A stretch of 8,229 nt of DNA from Candidatus Rokuibacteriota bacterium. GTDB lineage: Bacteria; Methylomirabilota; Methylomirabilia; Rokubacteriales; CSP1-6. Below the pieces are notes generated by a model, which saw only the letters and a list, made by a program, of their open reading frames with translations, did not search any database and had not been told where the DNA came from. Each line of letters starts with the position of its first letter. Position 1 is the stretch's first letter. The stretch spans positions 1-8,229 of the forward strand of contig JACQRS010000262.1 of NCBI GenBank assembly GCA_016206385.1, written 5' to 3'. Shown here piece after piece: positions 1-6,997 of the stretch. The translations under genes were made by a program, and so were the position numbers.

Positions 1-736
1 GAGCGAGGTACGGGCTCCGCCGAGCCTTGCGCCTGAGCGTGCGCTGGAGGCCCGGCACCTCCCTCAACACGGCTCCGATGGCGCTGATCGGGTTCACCCC
101 GGCCTCCGGCATGGCCCCGTGGGCCATCCTGCCCTGAGCCCGCACCCGGGCCCAGAGCACACCCCGCTGCTCCAGGCAGAGCTCGTTCTGCTCAGGCTCG
201 CAGATGATCGCGGCATCCAGCTCCCGGCCGATCGGAGTGCGGCAGAGATGACGGACCCCGCTCATCGCGCCCTCCTCATCCACGAGGGCTCCAACCACCA
301 GCTTCCCCCTTGGCCTGATCCCGGCTCGCTTGAAGGCCGCAAGCCCAACCATGGCAGCGGCCAGCCCACCCTTCATGTCGGCGGCGCCGCGGCCGTAGAT
401 CTTGCCGTCCACCAGCTCGGCGCCAAAGGGCGGGTAGGTCCACTCTCCGGGATCGCCCTCCGTCACCACGTCGGTGTGCCCTTCCAAGAGCAGGCACCGG
501 CCCTCGGCTTTGTCCCCGAGCCAGGCGACGACGTTCGGCCGCCCCGGCGCCACCTCCTGCACCTCCACGGGAAGTCCCTCGCGCCTGAACCAGCCCTCGA
601 CGAACGCCGCCACCTTCGCTTCGTTCGCCTCCGGATCGCCTGGACGGTACACGCTCGGGATCCGCACCAGCTCGCGCGTCAGCTCGACCACTTCGTCGTC
701 GCGAATGCAGGCGAGGATTTCGCTGAGCGCGCTCAT
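1..736 (-). CDS. M20-family zinc amidohydrolase/peptidase (ArgE/DapE-like), 3' end beyond left edge
   Basis: A cytoplasmic two-zinc hydrolase of the M20 family, which cleaves amide bonds of acylated amino acids, succinyl-diaminopimelate or small peptides; the exact substrate cannot be read. 245 codons are visible from the ATG at 736, and the frame is still open at base 1, so the end of the dimerisation domain and the C-terminal catalytic lobe lie outside. Motifs in order: GHTDVV (residues 86-91, first zinc histidine H87 and its aspartate D89), GRGAADMKGG (115-124, bridging aspartate D120), VDEEG (152-156, catalytic glutamate and adjacent zinc glutamate) and AHGAMPEAGVNPI (the conserved histidine of the dimerisation domain, about 209-221). 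It lies 20 bases behind the DUF429 gene and is probably the last visible gene of the symporter operon, though it may also have its own promoter (756-764). No strong Shine-Dalgarno is visible; the ATG is chosen because the family's N-terminal helix (VVELTRELVRIPSV) follows at the usual distance. Family assignment is secure, substrate is not. Confidence 0.93.
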   Translation of the reverse strand, partial: MSALSEILACIRDDEVVELTRELVRIPSVYRPGDPEANEAKVAAFVEGWFRREGLPVEVQEVAPGRPNVVAWLGDKAEGRCLLLEGHTDVVTEGDPGEWTYPPFGAELVDGKIYGRGAADMKGGLAAAMVGLAAFKRAGIRPRGKLVVGALVDEEGAMSGVRHLCRTPIGRELDAAIICEPEQNELCLEQRGVLWARVRAQGRMAHGAMPEAGVNPISAIGAVLREVPGLQRTLRRKARRSPYLA

Positions 737-755
737 CCTGGAAATCTCCGGGCGA

Positions 756-764
756 ATTATAACA
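756..764 (-). promoter_or_regulatory. candidate extended -10 promoter for the M20 gene
   Basis: Read on the minus strand the bases are TGTTATAAT: a perfect TATAAT (761-756) preceded by the TGn of an extended -10. It stands out in GC-rich DNA, overlaps the TAA stop codon of the DUF429 gene (759-757), and would start RNA near 749, about 13 bases before the M20 ATG. No good -35 is visible at 17 bases, which extended -10 promoters tolerate. The AT-richness may partly reflect the stop codon, so this is a prediction from sequence only. Confidence 0.35.
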
Positions 765-1548
765 CTCGGGCCTGAAGCCGGGCCCGGAGCCAGGGGTCAG
801 CCAGCAGAAGCAGCGAGCCTCCCCGCGGGCCGGAAACGGTGGTGACCAGCGGATGGCCCGGCCCGAGGAGCCCCGGGATCAGCCCGAGGCAGGCGTCGTA
901 GCAGTCGGAGAGCCGCGCGATATCGGCCGCTGACTGGCGCGGGGAGGGCTGAGGCAGCGGCGGATCAAAGGCCAGGCCCAGGTCGGAGTGGGTGAGCAGG
1001 CGAAAGATCTCCCCGAGCGCCCGGCGCCGTGCTCGAACCGTCGGCGCCCGCTTGTAGCGCGGGGGCCACTGCCGCCAGACCTGCTCATCCAGAAGCGGGC
1101 CGGTCCGTCGGCGCCTCACAGCGCTGAGCTGTCGCGAGAGGTAAAGCGCCCACAGCACCCGCAGGACGGCGAAGGGATAGGTCTCCTGGACGGTGGCCTC
1201 CGGCACGCGGGCACGGATCGCCCGCTTCAACCCACGCCCCCTCACCCCGGCGTTCACCGGAGGGAGGACCGGGATGCCGGCTCGGGCGAGCCGGCGATCA
1301 ACGGGGCGAACAGCCGGCCCACCGGGCCGAAGCCGGCCGCAGCCATCCACAGGGAGGTCGAGGAGAAGCAGCGCGCGAGGGTCGAGAAGACCCGCGAGAC
1401 GATCCACGAGCTCGCGATCGTCGCGGCTCTGAACCCGCGCCACGCGGATCCGGCCTGCGGGTGTCAGCAGCGCCGCGGCCGTGCGGGAACGGGTGGAAGG
1501 AGCCCAGCCGAGGTCGAGGCAGAGGACGGCGGCGCCGGCCTCACTCAT
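757..1548 (-). CDS. DUF429-family protein (predicted RNase H-fold nuclease)
   Basis: 263 residues. Matches the pattern of the DUF429 family (PF04250), predicted to have an RNase H-like fold and to be a nuclease, with no assigned substrate. Seen in the sequence: an N-terminal beta strand ending in an acidic residue (VLCLDLGWA, D12), a second strand LLLLDLPVDG (D64 and D68), a G-x-R...D segment near 71-84, the family's ETYP motif (122-125), a YKR motif (165-167) and a C-terminal acidic D-x-x-D-A (D215, D218), consistent with a carboxylate metal site. The start ATG overlaps the stop of the upstream Cpn10-like gene by 8 bases (1541-1548). No Shine-Dalgarno precedes it (the minus strand there is pyrimidine-rich), so translation is probably coupled to the upstream gene. 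It is arginine-rich, as often in high-GC genomes. Assignment rests on motif pattern from memory, not on a search. Confidence 0.72.
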   Translation of the reverse strand: MSEAGAAVLCLDLGWAPSTRSRTAAALLTPAGRIRVARVQSRDDRELVDRLAGLLDPRALLLLDLPVDGCGRLRPGGPAVRPVDRRLARAGIPVLPPVNAGVRGRGLKRAIRARVPEATVQETYPFAVLRVLWALYLSRQLSAVRRRRTGPLLDEQVWRQWPPRYKRAPTVRARRRALGEIFRLLTHSDLGLAFDPPLPQPSPRQSAADIARLSDCYDACLGLIPGLLGPGHPLVTTVSGPRGGSLLLLADPWLRARLQARVL

Positions 1549-1843
1549 GGGGGAAGGAGAGGATCACCGCGTCGAGGCGGATCACCCGAAACTCCTCCCC
1601 CGCCACATAGAAGTAGTGGCCCTCAACCTCCTCAGCGTTCTCTTCGAAGGCCACGACGGCGTTCTCGGGCGGCATCTCCCTGAAGGCGTTGGCCCCCTCG
1701 TCAAAGCCATCCCCCCGCCCCACCACGACTCCGTAGCGGATGGGCGAGCCCTTCGGGCAGTGAACCCGGATGTCCGCCGGGGCTTCGCTGAGCAGCTTGA
1801 CCAGGATGTTGATGCCGTAGACCTGAACCGGAATCTCGCTCAT
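1541..1843 (-). CDS. small protein resembling a divergent GroES/Cpn10 co-chaperonin
   Basis: 100 residues, the length of GroES. The order of elements matches Cpn10: an early strand ending in a valine-lysine (NILVKLL, 12-18; GroES has RVIVKRK), a polar loop at 19-35 where GroES has its mobile loop, then RYGVVVGRGDG (36-46; GroES GEVLAVGNG), a linker rich in acidic residues, NAVVAFEEN (61-69; GroES GDIVIFND), and a C-terminal GEEFRVIRLDAVILSF (82-97; GroES NEEVLIMSESDILAIV). The glycine-glycine-isoleucine-valine-leucine signature that docks onto GroEL is not present, so GroEL binding is doubtful. No groEL is in the window. The start at 1843 is chosen because GAGAGG lies 5 bases upstream (1849-1854); the longer open frame running back into the symporter gene is ignored. 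It sits 26 bases after the symporter and its stop overlaps the DUF429 start, so it belongs to the same operon. That it is a real gene is likely; the Cpn10 relationship is an inference from pattern. Otherwise it is an unknown beta-rich protein. Confidence 0.75.
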   Translation of the reverse strand: MSEIPVQVYGINILVKLLSEAPADIRVHCPKGSPIRYGVVVGRGDGFDEGANAFREMPPENAVVAFEENAEEVEGHYFYVAGEEFRVIRLDAVILSFPHE

Positions 1844-1848
1844 GGTGG

Positions 1849-1854
1849 CCTCTC
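1849..1854 (-). promoter_or_regulatory. ribosome binding site of the Cpn10-like gene
   Basis: Minus-strand GAGAGG, five bases before the ATG at 1843. It decides the start against the longer upstream frame and lies in the 26-base gap after the symporter stop codon. Confidence 0.6.
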
Positions 1855-1869
1855 GTGGATGGAGTGGCC

Positions 1870-3618
1870 CTATGATACCACACGGGGCTGCCCGCCGCGT
1901 TGGCCGAGGTCTTTGAGAAGCCAGCCGGTGAGAAGGAGCGCTCCACCGACAAAGGCGGCACCCCGGCCCGGGCGACCCAAGAGCAGCGAGCCAATCCCGA
2001 AGAGGCCGAGATAGACCACGACGCAACCGAGCGCCCAGTGGACGAGCTCGAGGAGGCCAGACGCTCCTATTCCCGAACTCTCGCGGTCGGCGACCTTCCG
2101 CCAACCAGGGCCGCCAGGCGTGACCTTGGCGTAGAAGCCACGGAGGTGGGCCAGCGGCTCAGCCGGGGTGAGAAAGGTGACGGCGAGCCAGATGGCCGTG
2201 GTTCCCGCCACGGTCGCCAGCATGAGCCAGGCGAAGCCGCGCGCGTCATCCGGATTGAGCCCGGCGCCGAACTGGAGCGCCAGTGATAGGACAAACGCGG
2301 CCGTCATGGCTGAGACCTCGGACCAGGCGTTGATCCGCCACCAGTACCAGCGGAGCAGGTACACGAGCCCGGTCCCGGCACCGATGGCCAGGAGGAACTT
2401 CCACGCCCCCTCCACCGACGTCAAGTGGTAGGTGATGACGCCAGCCACCACCATCATGACCAGGGTGGTGAGGCGGGCGACCATCGCGTAGTGCCGCGGG
2501 GGAGCATCGGCGCGGACGAAGCGGCGATAGACGTCGTTGACGAGGTAGGAGGCGCCCCAGTTCAGATGGGTGGAGATGGTGGACATGTACGCCGCAAAGA
2601 ACGCGGCCAGAAGGAAGCCGCGCCAGACCGGGGGCAGGTGATCGACCATCACCTTCACGTACCCTTCTTCCGGGTTCGACAGGCCGGGATAGAGAACCAT
2701 CGAGACCAGGGCCACGAGGATCCACGGCCAGGGGCGGAGGGCGTAGTGGGCCAGGTTGAACCAGAGCGCGGCCAGCACCGCGTGGCGTTCGTTGCGGGTC
2801 GAGAAGATCCGCTGAGCCACATAGCCGCCGCCTCCGGGCTCCGCTCCCGGGTACCAGGAGGCCCACCAGTTCACCGCCACATAGACAAAGAACGTGAGCA
2901 CCGGCATCCACGCCGACTCCAGATCAGGCAGGAGCGCCAGCGGGGCGCCGCCTGGGTACTTTGCTTCCAGGCTCGTGAGGAGACCGCCGAGGCCCCCCAC
3001 TGTGCCGAGGGCGAACACGGCCAGAGCGATGGAGCCGGCCATGGCCAAGACGAACTGGAAGAAGTCGGTGATCACGACGCCCCAGAGCCCCGAGACCACG
3101 GAGTAGAGCGCGGTCAGGAGGAAGAGGAACACCGTGGCCTGCCACTTCCCCGCGCCCAGCGTGAGCCCCAGGATCGTGGCCATGGCGTGGGTCACCCAGC
3201 CGATAATGATGCAGTTGATGGGGACCGCGAGGTAGAAGGCCCTGAAGGCGCGCAGGAACGCGGCGGGCCGGCCCGAATATCTCAGCTCGGCGAACTCGGC
3301 GTCGGTCATGACCTCAGCCCGGCGCCAGAGCCGCGCGTAGAAGAAGACGGTGAGCATGCCGCTCATCACGAACGACCACCAGAGCCAGTTGCCCGCGATG
3401 CCGTGCTTGACGGTGAGCCCGGTGACGGCGAGGGGCGTGTCCGCGGCGAAGGTGGTGGCGACCATGGAGGTTCCGGCAAGCCACCAGGGAAGGCGGCGGT
3501 CGGAGAGGAAGTACTCCTCCGCGCTCCGGCCCGCCCGTCGGGTGAAGGCGAGCCCCACGGCGAGCGAGAGCGCGAAGTAGAGGACGATGATCAGCCAGTC
3601 GAGCCCTGTGAGGATCAA
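1870..3618 (-). CDS. sodium:solute symporter family (SSS) permease
   Basis: 582 residues, an inner-membrane Na+-coupled uptake transporter of the SSS family (PF00474; PutP, PanF, vSGLT relatives). It shows at least a dozen hydrophobic segments, beginning with WLIIVLYFALSLAVGLAF (8-25). Family hallmarks: SAEEYFLSDRRLPWWLAG (32-49), followed by a TM segment with TFAADTPLAVTG; GGYVAQRIFST near 264-274 (Y266), equivalent to the family's YVQR-type loop; and AAYMSTISTHLNWGASYL with M345-S346-T347-I348-S349-T350, the region that supplies the second sodium-site hydroxyls in PutP/vSGLT. A hydrophilic segment after about residue 470 precedes one or two C-terminal TM helices, an extension common in large SSS members. 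The start is a TTG at 3618; no ATG or GTG occurs in frame before the first TM helix. It is the first gene of the four-gene minus-strand operon and divergent from the RND gene. Substrate unknown; co-occurrence with an M20 hydrolase suggests an amino-acid or peptide-like compound (inference). Confidence 0.93.
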   Translation of the reverse strand: MILTGLDWLIIVLYFALSLAVGLAFTRRAGRSAEEYFLSDRRLPWWLAGTSMVATTFAADTPLAVTGLTVKHGIAGNWLWWSFVMSGMLTVFFYARLWRRAEVMTDAEFAELRYSGRPAAFLRAFRAFYLAVPINCIIIGWVTHAMATILGLTLGAGKWQATVFLFLLTALYSVVSGLWGVVITDFFQFVLAMAGSIALAVFALGTVGGLGGLLTSLEAKYPGGAPLALLPDLESAWMPVLTFFVYVAVNWWASWYPGAEPGGGGYVAQRIFSTRNERHAVLAALWFNLAHYALRPWPWILVALVSMVLYPGLSNPEEGYVKVMVDHLPPVWRGFLLAAFFAAYMSTISTHLNWGASYLVNDVYRRFVRADAPPRHYAMVARLTTLVMMVVAGVITYHLTSVEGAWKFLLAIGAGTGLVYLLRWYWWRINAWSEVSAMTAAFVLSLALQFGAGLNPDDARGFAWLMLATVAGTTAIWLAVTFLTPAEPLAHLRGFYAKVTPGGPGWRKVADRESSGIGASGLLELVHWALGCVVVYLGLFGIGSLLLGRPGRGAAFVGGALLLTGWLLKDLGQRGGQPRVVS

Positions 3619-3706
3619 CCCACCACAATCTAGCCCATCCCAACCGAAAACTCCACATCCTCCCGAAACGCTAGCGCGCCGGCGATTTGCCTTCTAAAAT
3701 AGGCCT
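3619..3706. promoter_or_regulatory. divergent intergenic region (symporter / RND pump)
   Basis: This 88-base spacer must hold both promoters. Visible signals: TAAAAT at 3695-3700 on the plus strand, six bases before the RND ATG; TAGATT on the minus strand (3632-3627), eight bases before the symporter TTG; and the perfect 8-base palindrome CGCTAGCG at 3669-3676 near the middle, a possible but unsupported regulator site. No good -35 hexamers are visible in either direction. Confidence 0.45.
3695..3700 (+). promoter_or_regulatory. candidate -10 element for the RND gene (leaderless arrangement)
   Basis: TAAAAT in otherwise GC-rich DNA, followed by six bases and then the ATG at 3707. A start seven bases past the hexamer would put the first transcribed base on or next to the initiation codon, that is, a leaderless mRNA. 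This agrees with the poor Shine-Dalgarno (only AGG at 3701-3703). It is flanked by a short inverted repeat (GCCT 3689-3692, AGGC 3701-3704). Prediction only. Confidence 0.3.
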
Positions 3707-6700
3707 ATGCAGAAGCTCGCCGAAGTCTGCATCCGCCGGCCGGTGTTCGCCGCCATGATCGTGCTGTCGCTGGTCGTTGTCGGCGCCACCTCGTGGTTCC
3801 GGCTGGGCGTTGACCGGTTCCCGGCCGTGGACCTTCCCACGGTAACGATCCGCACCGAGCTGCCCGGCGCCTCCACCGAGGAGGTCGAGATCCAGATCTC
3901 CCGGCGGATCGAGGAGGCGGTCAACGCGGTCGAGGGCACCGAAGAGCTGCGCTCCATTTCCGCCCAGGGCCGCTCGGTTGTCATTGTGACCTTCGACCTC
4001 CGGCGCGACATCGACACGGCGGCGCAGGACGTACGGGACCGGGTGGCTGGCATCCTCAACAAGCTCCCGCGGGAGGCCAAGCCCCCGGTGATTTCCAAGT
4101 TCAACAACGAGTCGACCCCGGTCCTGACGGTCGCGCTCGGTGGGAGCCGGTCGATCCGGGAGCTGACGGAACTGGCCGACAAGGTCGTCAAGCCGAAGCT
4201 CGAGCGCTCCCACGGGGTCGGCGACGTGCAGATCGTGGGGGGGCTGGAGCGGGCGATCAGCGTGTGGGTGGACGCCCACCAGCTGGCCGCCTACCAGATC
4301 CCGATCACCACGGTCCGCGAGGCGCTGGTCCGGCAGAACGCCGACGTGCCCGGCGGCAACGTGACGGGTCCGGAGCGGGAGCACTCGCTCCGCACCATGG
4401 GCCGGCTCACCGACGCCCCCGCCTTCAATGACCTTGTCGTTGCGACCGTTAAGGGCGTCCCGATCCGCATCCGTGACATCGGACGCGCCGAGGACGGCAC
4501 CAAAGAGCAGCGCTCGCTGGCCCGCCTCAACGGACGTCCGGGAGTCGTCCTCGAGGTGCGGCGTCAGTCCGGTGCCAACACGGTCGCCGTGATCGAGGGC
4601 GTCAAGTCCTCCCTGGCGCGCCTCGAGACCGAGCTGCCGCCGGACGTCAGGCCGGAGGTGATCCAGGATCAGTCGCGCTACATCTACACCGCGCTCCACG
4701 AGATCAACGTCCACCTGGTTCTGGGCAGCATCCTGGTCTCGCTGGTCGTCCTGACCTTCATGCGGAGCTGGCGATCGACGCTGATCGCGGCCGTGGCCAT
4801 CCCGACCTCGTTAATTTCGACTTTCGGGATGATGTGGGCGCTCGACTTCACGCTCAACAGCGTGACGATGCTGGCCCTGGTGCTGATGGTCGGCGTAGTC
4901 ATCGACGACGCCATCGTGGTCCTCGAGAACATCTTCCGCTTCGTCGAGGAGAAGCGGATGCGTCCATTCGAGGCAGCCCGAGCCGCCACGGCAGAGATCG
5001 GCCTGGCCGTGATGGCGACCACGTTCTCGCTGGTCGTCATCTTCGTGCCGGTCTCCTTCATATCCAGCATCTCCGGCCGGTTCCTCTATCAGTTCGGGCT
5101 CACCGCGGGGGTGGCCGTGCTGGTGAGCCTGCTGGTGTCCTTCACGCTGACGCCCATGATGAGCGCGCGCCTGCTGCGTGCCGAGGCCACACCCGGCACG
5201 GCCGCCTCTCGAACCGGCTTCTACGCGTGGCTGGACCGCGGCTACGCGGAGAGCCTCGCCTTCGCCATGCGCCACCGAGTCCTGGTGGCCGTGCTGTCGC
5301 TGGTGGTGGCGGCCGCCAGTGTCCCGCTCTACCTCGTCATCGGCAAGGACTACCTGCCGAGCGGCGTGGACGAGGGGGAGTTCGAAGTCCAGGTGACGGC
5401 GCCACAGGGGACGAGCGTCGGCGCCATGGAGAGCGCCGTGAGCGCCGTCGAGACCGAGGTGCGGGAGACGCGGGGTGTGCGGCTGGTCCTGACCACGATC
5501 GGGAGCACGTTCCTGGGCGCGGTGAACGAGGCCCGGATGTACGTGCGGCTCGCTCCCCACGAAGAGCGGGTCTTCTCCGTCTCGCGGCTCGTCCTGGGCC
5601 TCCTCCACGGAGACCCGCTGGCGGCATTCCGCGGCAACTACTCGCAGCAGGAGGTCATGCAGGATGTGCGGCAGCGGCTGCGGAAGTTCCGGGGCGACCT
5701 GCGGGTGGCCGTTCGAAACCCGCGGGGGTTCATGTTCGTGGGGGGCTTCATCGACATCGACTTCGTCCTGCGCGGGCCGGACCTGGCCGTACTGGCCGCC
5801 CACGCCGACAGGCTCCGGGCGCGCTCAGAGGCGCTCGGACTGATGGACGCCGACACGACGCTTAAGCTCGACAAGCCGGAGCTTCGCGTGCGGATCGACC
5901 GGGCGCGGGCTGCCGACCTGGGCGTGGACACCGAGCACGTGGCCAGCGCGCTCCGCCTGATGGTCGGCGGCGACGATGAGGTCTCGCGCTTCTACGATCC
6001 GACGGTGAACGACGAGTACGATGTCCTGCTCCGCCTGCGCCCGCAGGACCGCGACGACCCGGCCGCCATCCCGCGCCTCCACGTCCCGCGCACCGGCGGG
6101 GGGCTCGTGCGGCTGGACAACCTGGTGACGGTGGAGCCGGCCCAGGGGGCCTCGCGGATCGACCGGCTCGACCGCCAGCGCGAGGCGCGCCTCCGCGCCA
6201 ACGTTGCCCCCGGGTACGCGCTGGCCGACCGGGTGGAGGCGCTCGGGGCCGAGGTGGTACGGATGGCCCTGCCCGCCGGCTACACGACGAGCGTGGCGGG
6301 GCGGGCCAGGGAGCTGGAGCGGACGTTTGGCGAGTTCGTGTGGGCCTTCGCCCTGGCCGTGGTGTTCATGTACATGATCCTGGCCGCGCAGTTTGAGAGC
6401 CTGGTGCACCCGCTGACGATCCTGCTGTCCCTGCCGCTGTCGGTGCCGTTCGCGCTCCTGTCGCTGTGGCTGACCGGCAAGACGCTCAACCTCTACTCGG
6501 CGCTCGGCGTCCTCGTGCTCTTCGGCGTGGTCAAGAAGAACGCGATCCTCCAGATCGACCACACCAACCAGCTCCGGGCAGCGGGCATGAACCGTAGCGC
6601 CGCCATTCTCCAGGCGAACCGGGACCGGCTCCGGCCGATTCTGATGACGACGCTGACGTTCGTCGCGGGCATGATCCCGCTGGCGCTGGGAACGGGCCCG

Positions 6701-6997
6701 GGCGCCGAGGAACGGCGCGCGATCGCGGTCGTCATCATCGGCGGCCAGACGCTATGCCTGCTCCTGACGCTCATCGCGACCCCGGTCGCCTACTCGTTCC
6801 TCGACGATGTCCGCATCCTTCGCCGCCGTCGCGTCCCCGTGACCGGGCCGGTCACGGCGGCCCCTCTCCCGGAGAGTGGGGTGGCCGTGAGGGGCCCGGC
6901 CAGGAGCCACGCCTCCGACGGCCCCGTCCACGCGCCCTCACCGGCATCCGCCGAGCCCCTCGACGAGTCGGCACCCCGTGAGGGTCTCCCCTCGTAA
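3707..6997 (+). CDS. RND efflux permease, HAE1 type (AcrB/MexB-like), with C-terminal extension
   Basis: 1096 residues, an inner-membrane proton-driven exporter (ACR_tran, PF00873), usually a trimer working with a periplasmic adaptor and outer-membrane channel. The N-terminus CIRRPVFAAMIVL is typical and fixes the start. TM1 is at about 14-32; a first periplasmic domain runs to about 330; TM2-TM6 follow, with GVVIDDAIVVLEN carrying the adjacent aspartates D400-D401 (AcrB D407-D408) and marking the HAE1 rather than the metal-export subgroup. TM7 is near 525-545, the second periplasmic domain runs to about 870, TM8 is near 878-898, and VVKKNAILQIDH contains K944, equivalent to AcrB K940. The proton relay is therefore intact. 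The canonical protein ends with ILRRRR near 1042; about 53 further Pro/Ala/Ser-rich residues form a cytoplasmic tail partly encoded by a palindromic element (6839-6896). An additional segment near 625-660 (with RGNYSQQEVM) lies where AcrB-type proteins are shorter. No adaptor or TolC-like gene flanks it: the neighbours are divergent and convergent. Substrate unknown. Confidence 0.96.
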   Translation: MQKLAEVCIRRPVFAAMIVLSLVVVGATSWFRLGVDRFPAVDLPTVTIRTELPGASTEEVEIQISRRIEEAVNAVEGTEELRSISAQGRSVVIVTFDLRRDIDTAAQDVRDRVAGILNKLPREAKPPVISKFNNESTPVLTVALGGSRSIRELTELADKVVKPKLERSHGVGDVQIVGGLERAISVWVDAHQLAAYQIPITTVREALVRQNADVPGGNVTGPEREHSLRTMGRLTDAPAFNDLVVATVKGVPIRIRDIGRAEDGTKEQRSLARLNGRPGVVLEVRRQSGANTVAVIEGVKSSLARLETELPPDVRPEVIQDQSRYIYTALHEINVHLVLGSILVSLVVLTFMRSWRSTLIAAVAIPTSLISTFGMMWALDFTLNSVTMLALVLMVGVVIDDAIVVLENIFRFVEEKRMRPFEAARAATAEIGLAVMATTFSLVVIFVPVSFISSISGRFLYQFGLTAGVAVLVSLLVSFTLTPMMSARLLRAEATPGTAASRTGFYAWLDRGYAESLAFAMRHRVLVAVLSLVVAAASVPLYLVIGKDYLPSGVDEGEFEVQVTAPQGTSVGAMESAVSAVETEVRETRGVRLVLTTIGSTFLGAVNEARMYVRLAPHEERVFSVSRLVLGLLHGDPLAAFRGNYSQQEVMQDVRQRLRKFRGDLRVAVRNPRGFMFVGGFIDIDFVLRGPDLAVLAAHADRLRARSEALGLMDADTTLKLDKPELRVRIDRARAADLGVDTEHVASALRLMVGGDDEVSRFYDPTVNDEYDVLLRLRPQDRDDPAAIPRLHVPRTGGGLVRLDNLVTVEPAQGASRIDRLDRQREARLRANVAPGYALADRVEALGAEVVRMALPAGYTTSVAGRARELERTFGEFVWAFALAVVFMYMILAAQFESLVHPLTILLSLPLSVPFALLSLWLTGKTLNLYSALGVLVLFGVVKKNAILQIDHTNQLRAAGMNRSAAILQANRDRLRPILMTTLTFVAGMIPLALGTGPGAEERRAIAVVIIGGQTLCLLLTLIATPVAYSFLDDVRILRRRRVPVTGPVTAAPLPESGVAVRGPARSHASDGPVHAPSPASAEPLDESAPREGLPS
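6839..6855. repeat. 17-base palindrome in the 3' end of the RND gene
   Basis: GTGACCGG-G-CCGGTCAC: two perfect 8-base arms around a single base. It lies in the codons just after the last conserved RND residues and only four bases before the larger palindromic element at 6859-6896. It could be part of the same inserted repeat or a hairpin in the mRNA. Confidence 0.6.
6859..6896. repeat. REP-like GC-rich palindromic element inside the RND tail
   Basis: Outer arms GGCCCCTC (6859-6866) and GAGGGGCC (6889-6896) are perfectly complementary, and an inner hairpin CTCTCC-C-GGAGAG lies at 6864-6876. The layout (CCCCTCTCC, GGAGAG, then GTGAGGGG) resembles the widespread bacterial REP-type repeats with CCCTCTCCC/GGGAGAGGG and GTGAGGGG blocks, as recalled and not searched. 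It is read through in frame as APLPESGVAVRGPA, giving part of the non-family tail. It is the only clear copy in the window; a weaker resemblance at 1237-1267 was rejected. Confidence 0.55.

Noticed and set aside
119..775. Plus-strand 218-codon frame at the left edge
   Set aside because: It lies antisense to the M20 gene, whose zinc-site motifs are clear on the minus strand.
1237..1267. CCCCCTCACCCCGG-type stretch resembling the REP-like element in the RND tail
   Set aside because: It lacks clear complementary arms and encodes a plausible conserved part of the DUF429 protein (VNAGVRGRGLKRA), so the likeness is probably chance in GC-rich coding DNA.
2425..3633. Plus-strand 402-codon open frame antisense to the symporter
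   Set aside because: Its product is a His/Glu/Arg/Gly-rich string with no hydrophobic core or motif. It is the complement of a GC-rich membrane protein gene.
3314..3658. Alternative minus-strand ATG at 3658 (directly after GGGAGG) as the symporter start
   Set aside because: It is in a different frame from the symporter and its product has no SSS features; GGGAGG touches the ATG with no spacer.
3671..4714. Minus-strand 347-codon frame opposite the 5' part of the RND gene
   Set aside because: Composition is typical of antisense shadow (Asp/His/Arg/Gly), and the RND frame on the other strand is unmistakable.
4834..5865. Plus-strand 343-codon frame overlapping the RND gene
   Set aside because: Arg/Gly/His-rich out-of-frame reading of RND codons with no ribosome site.
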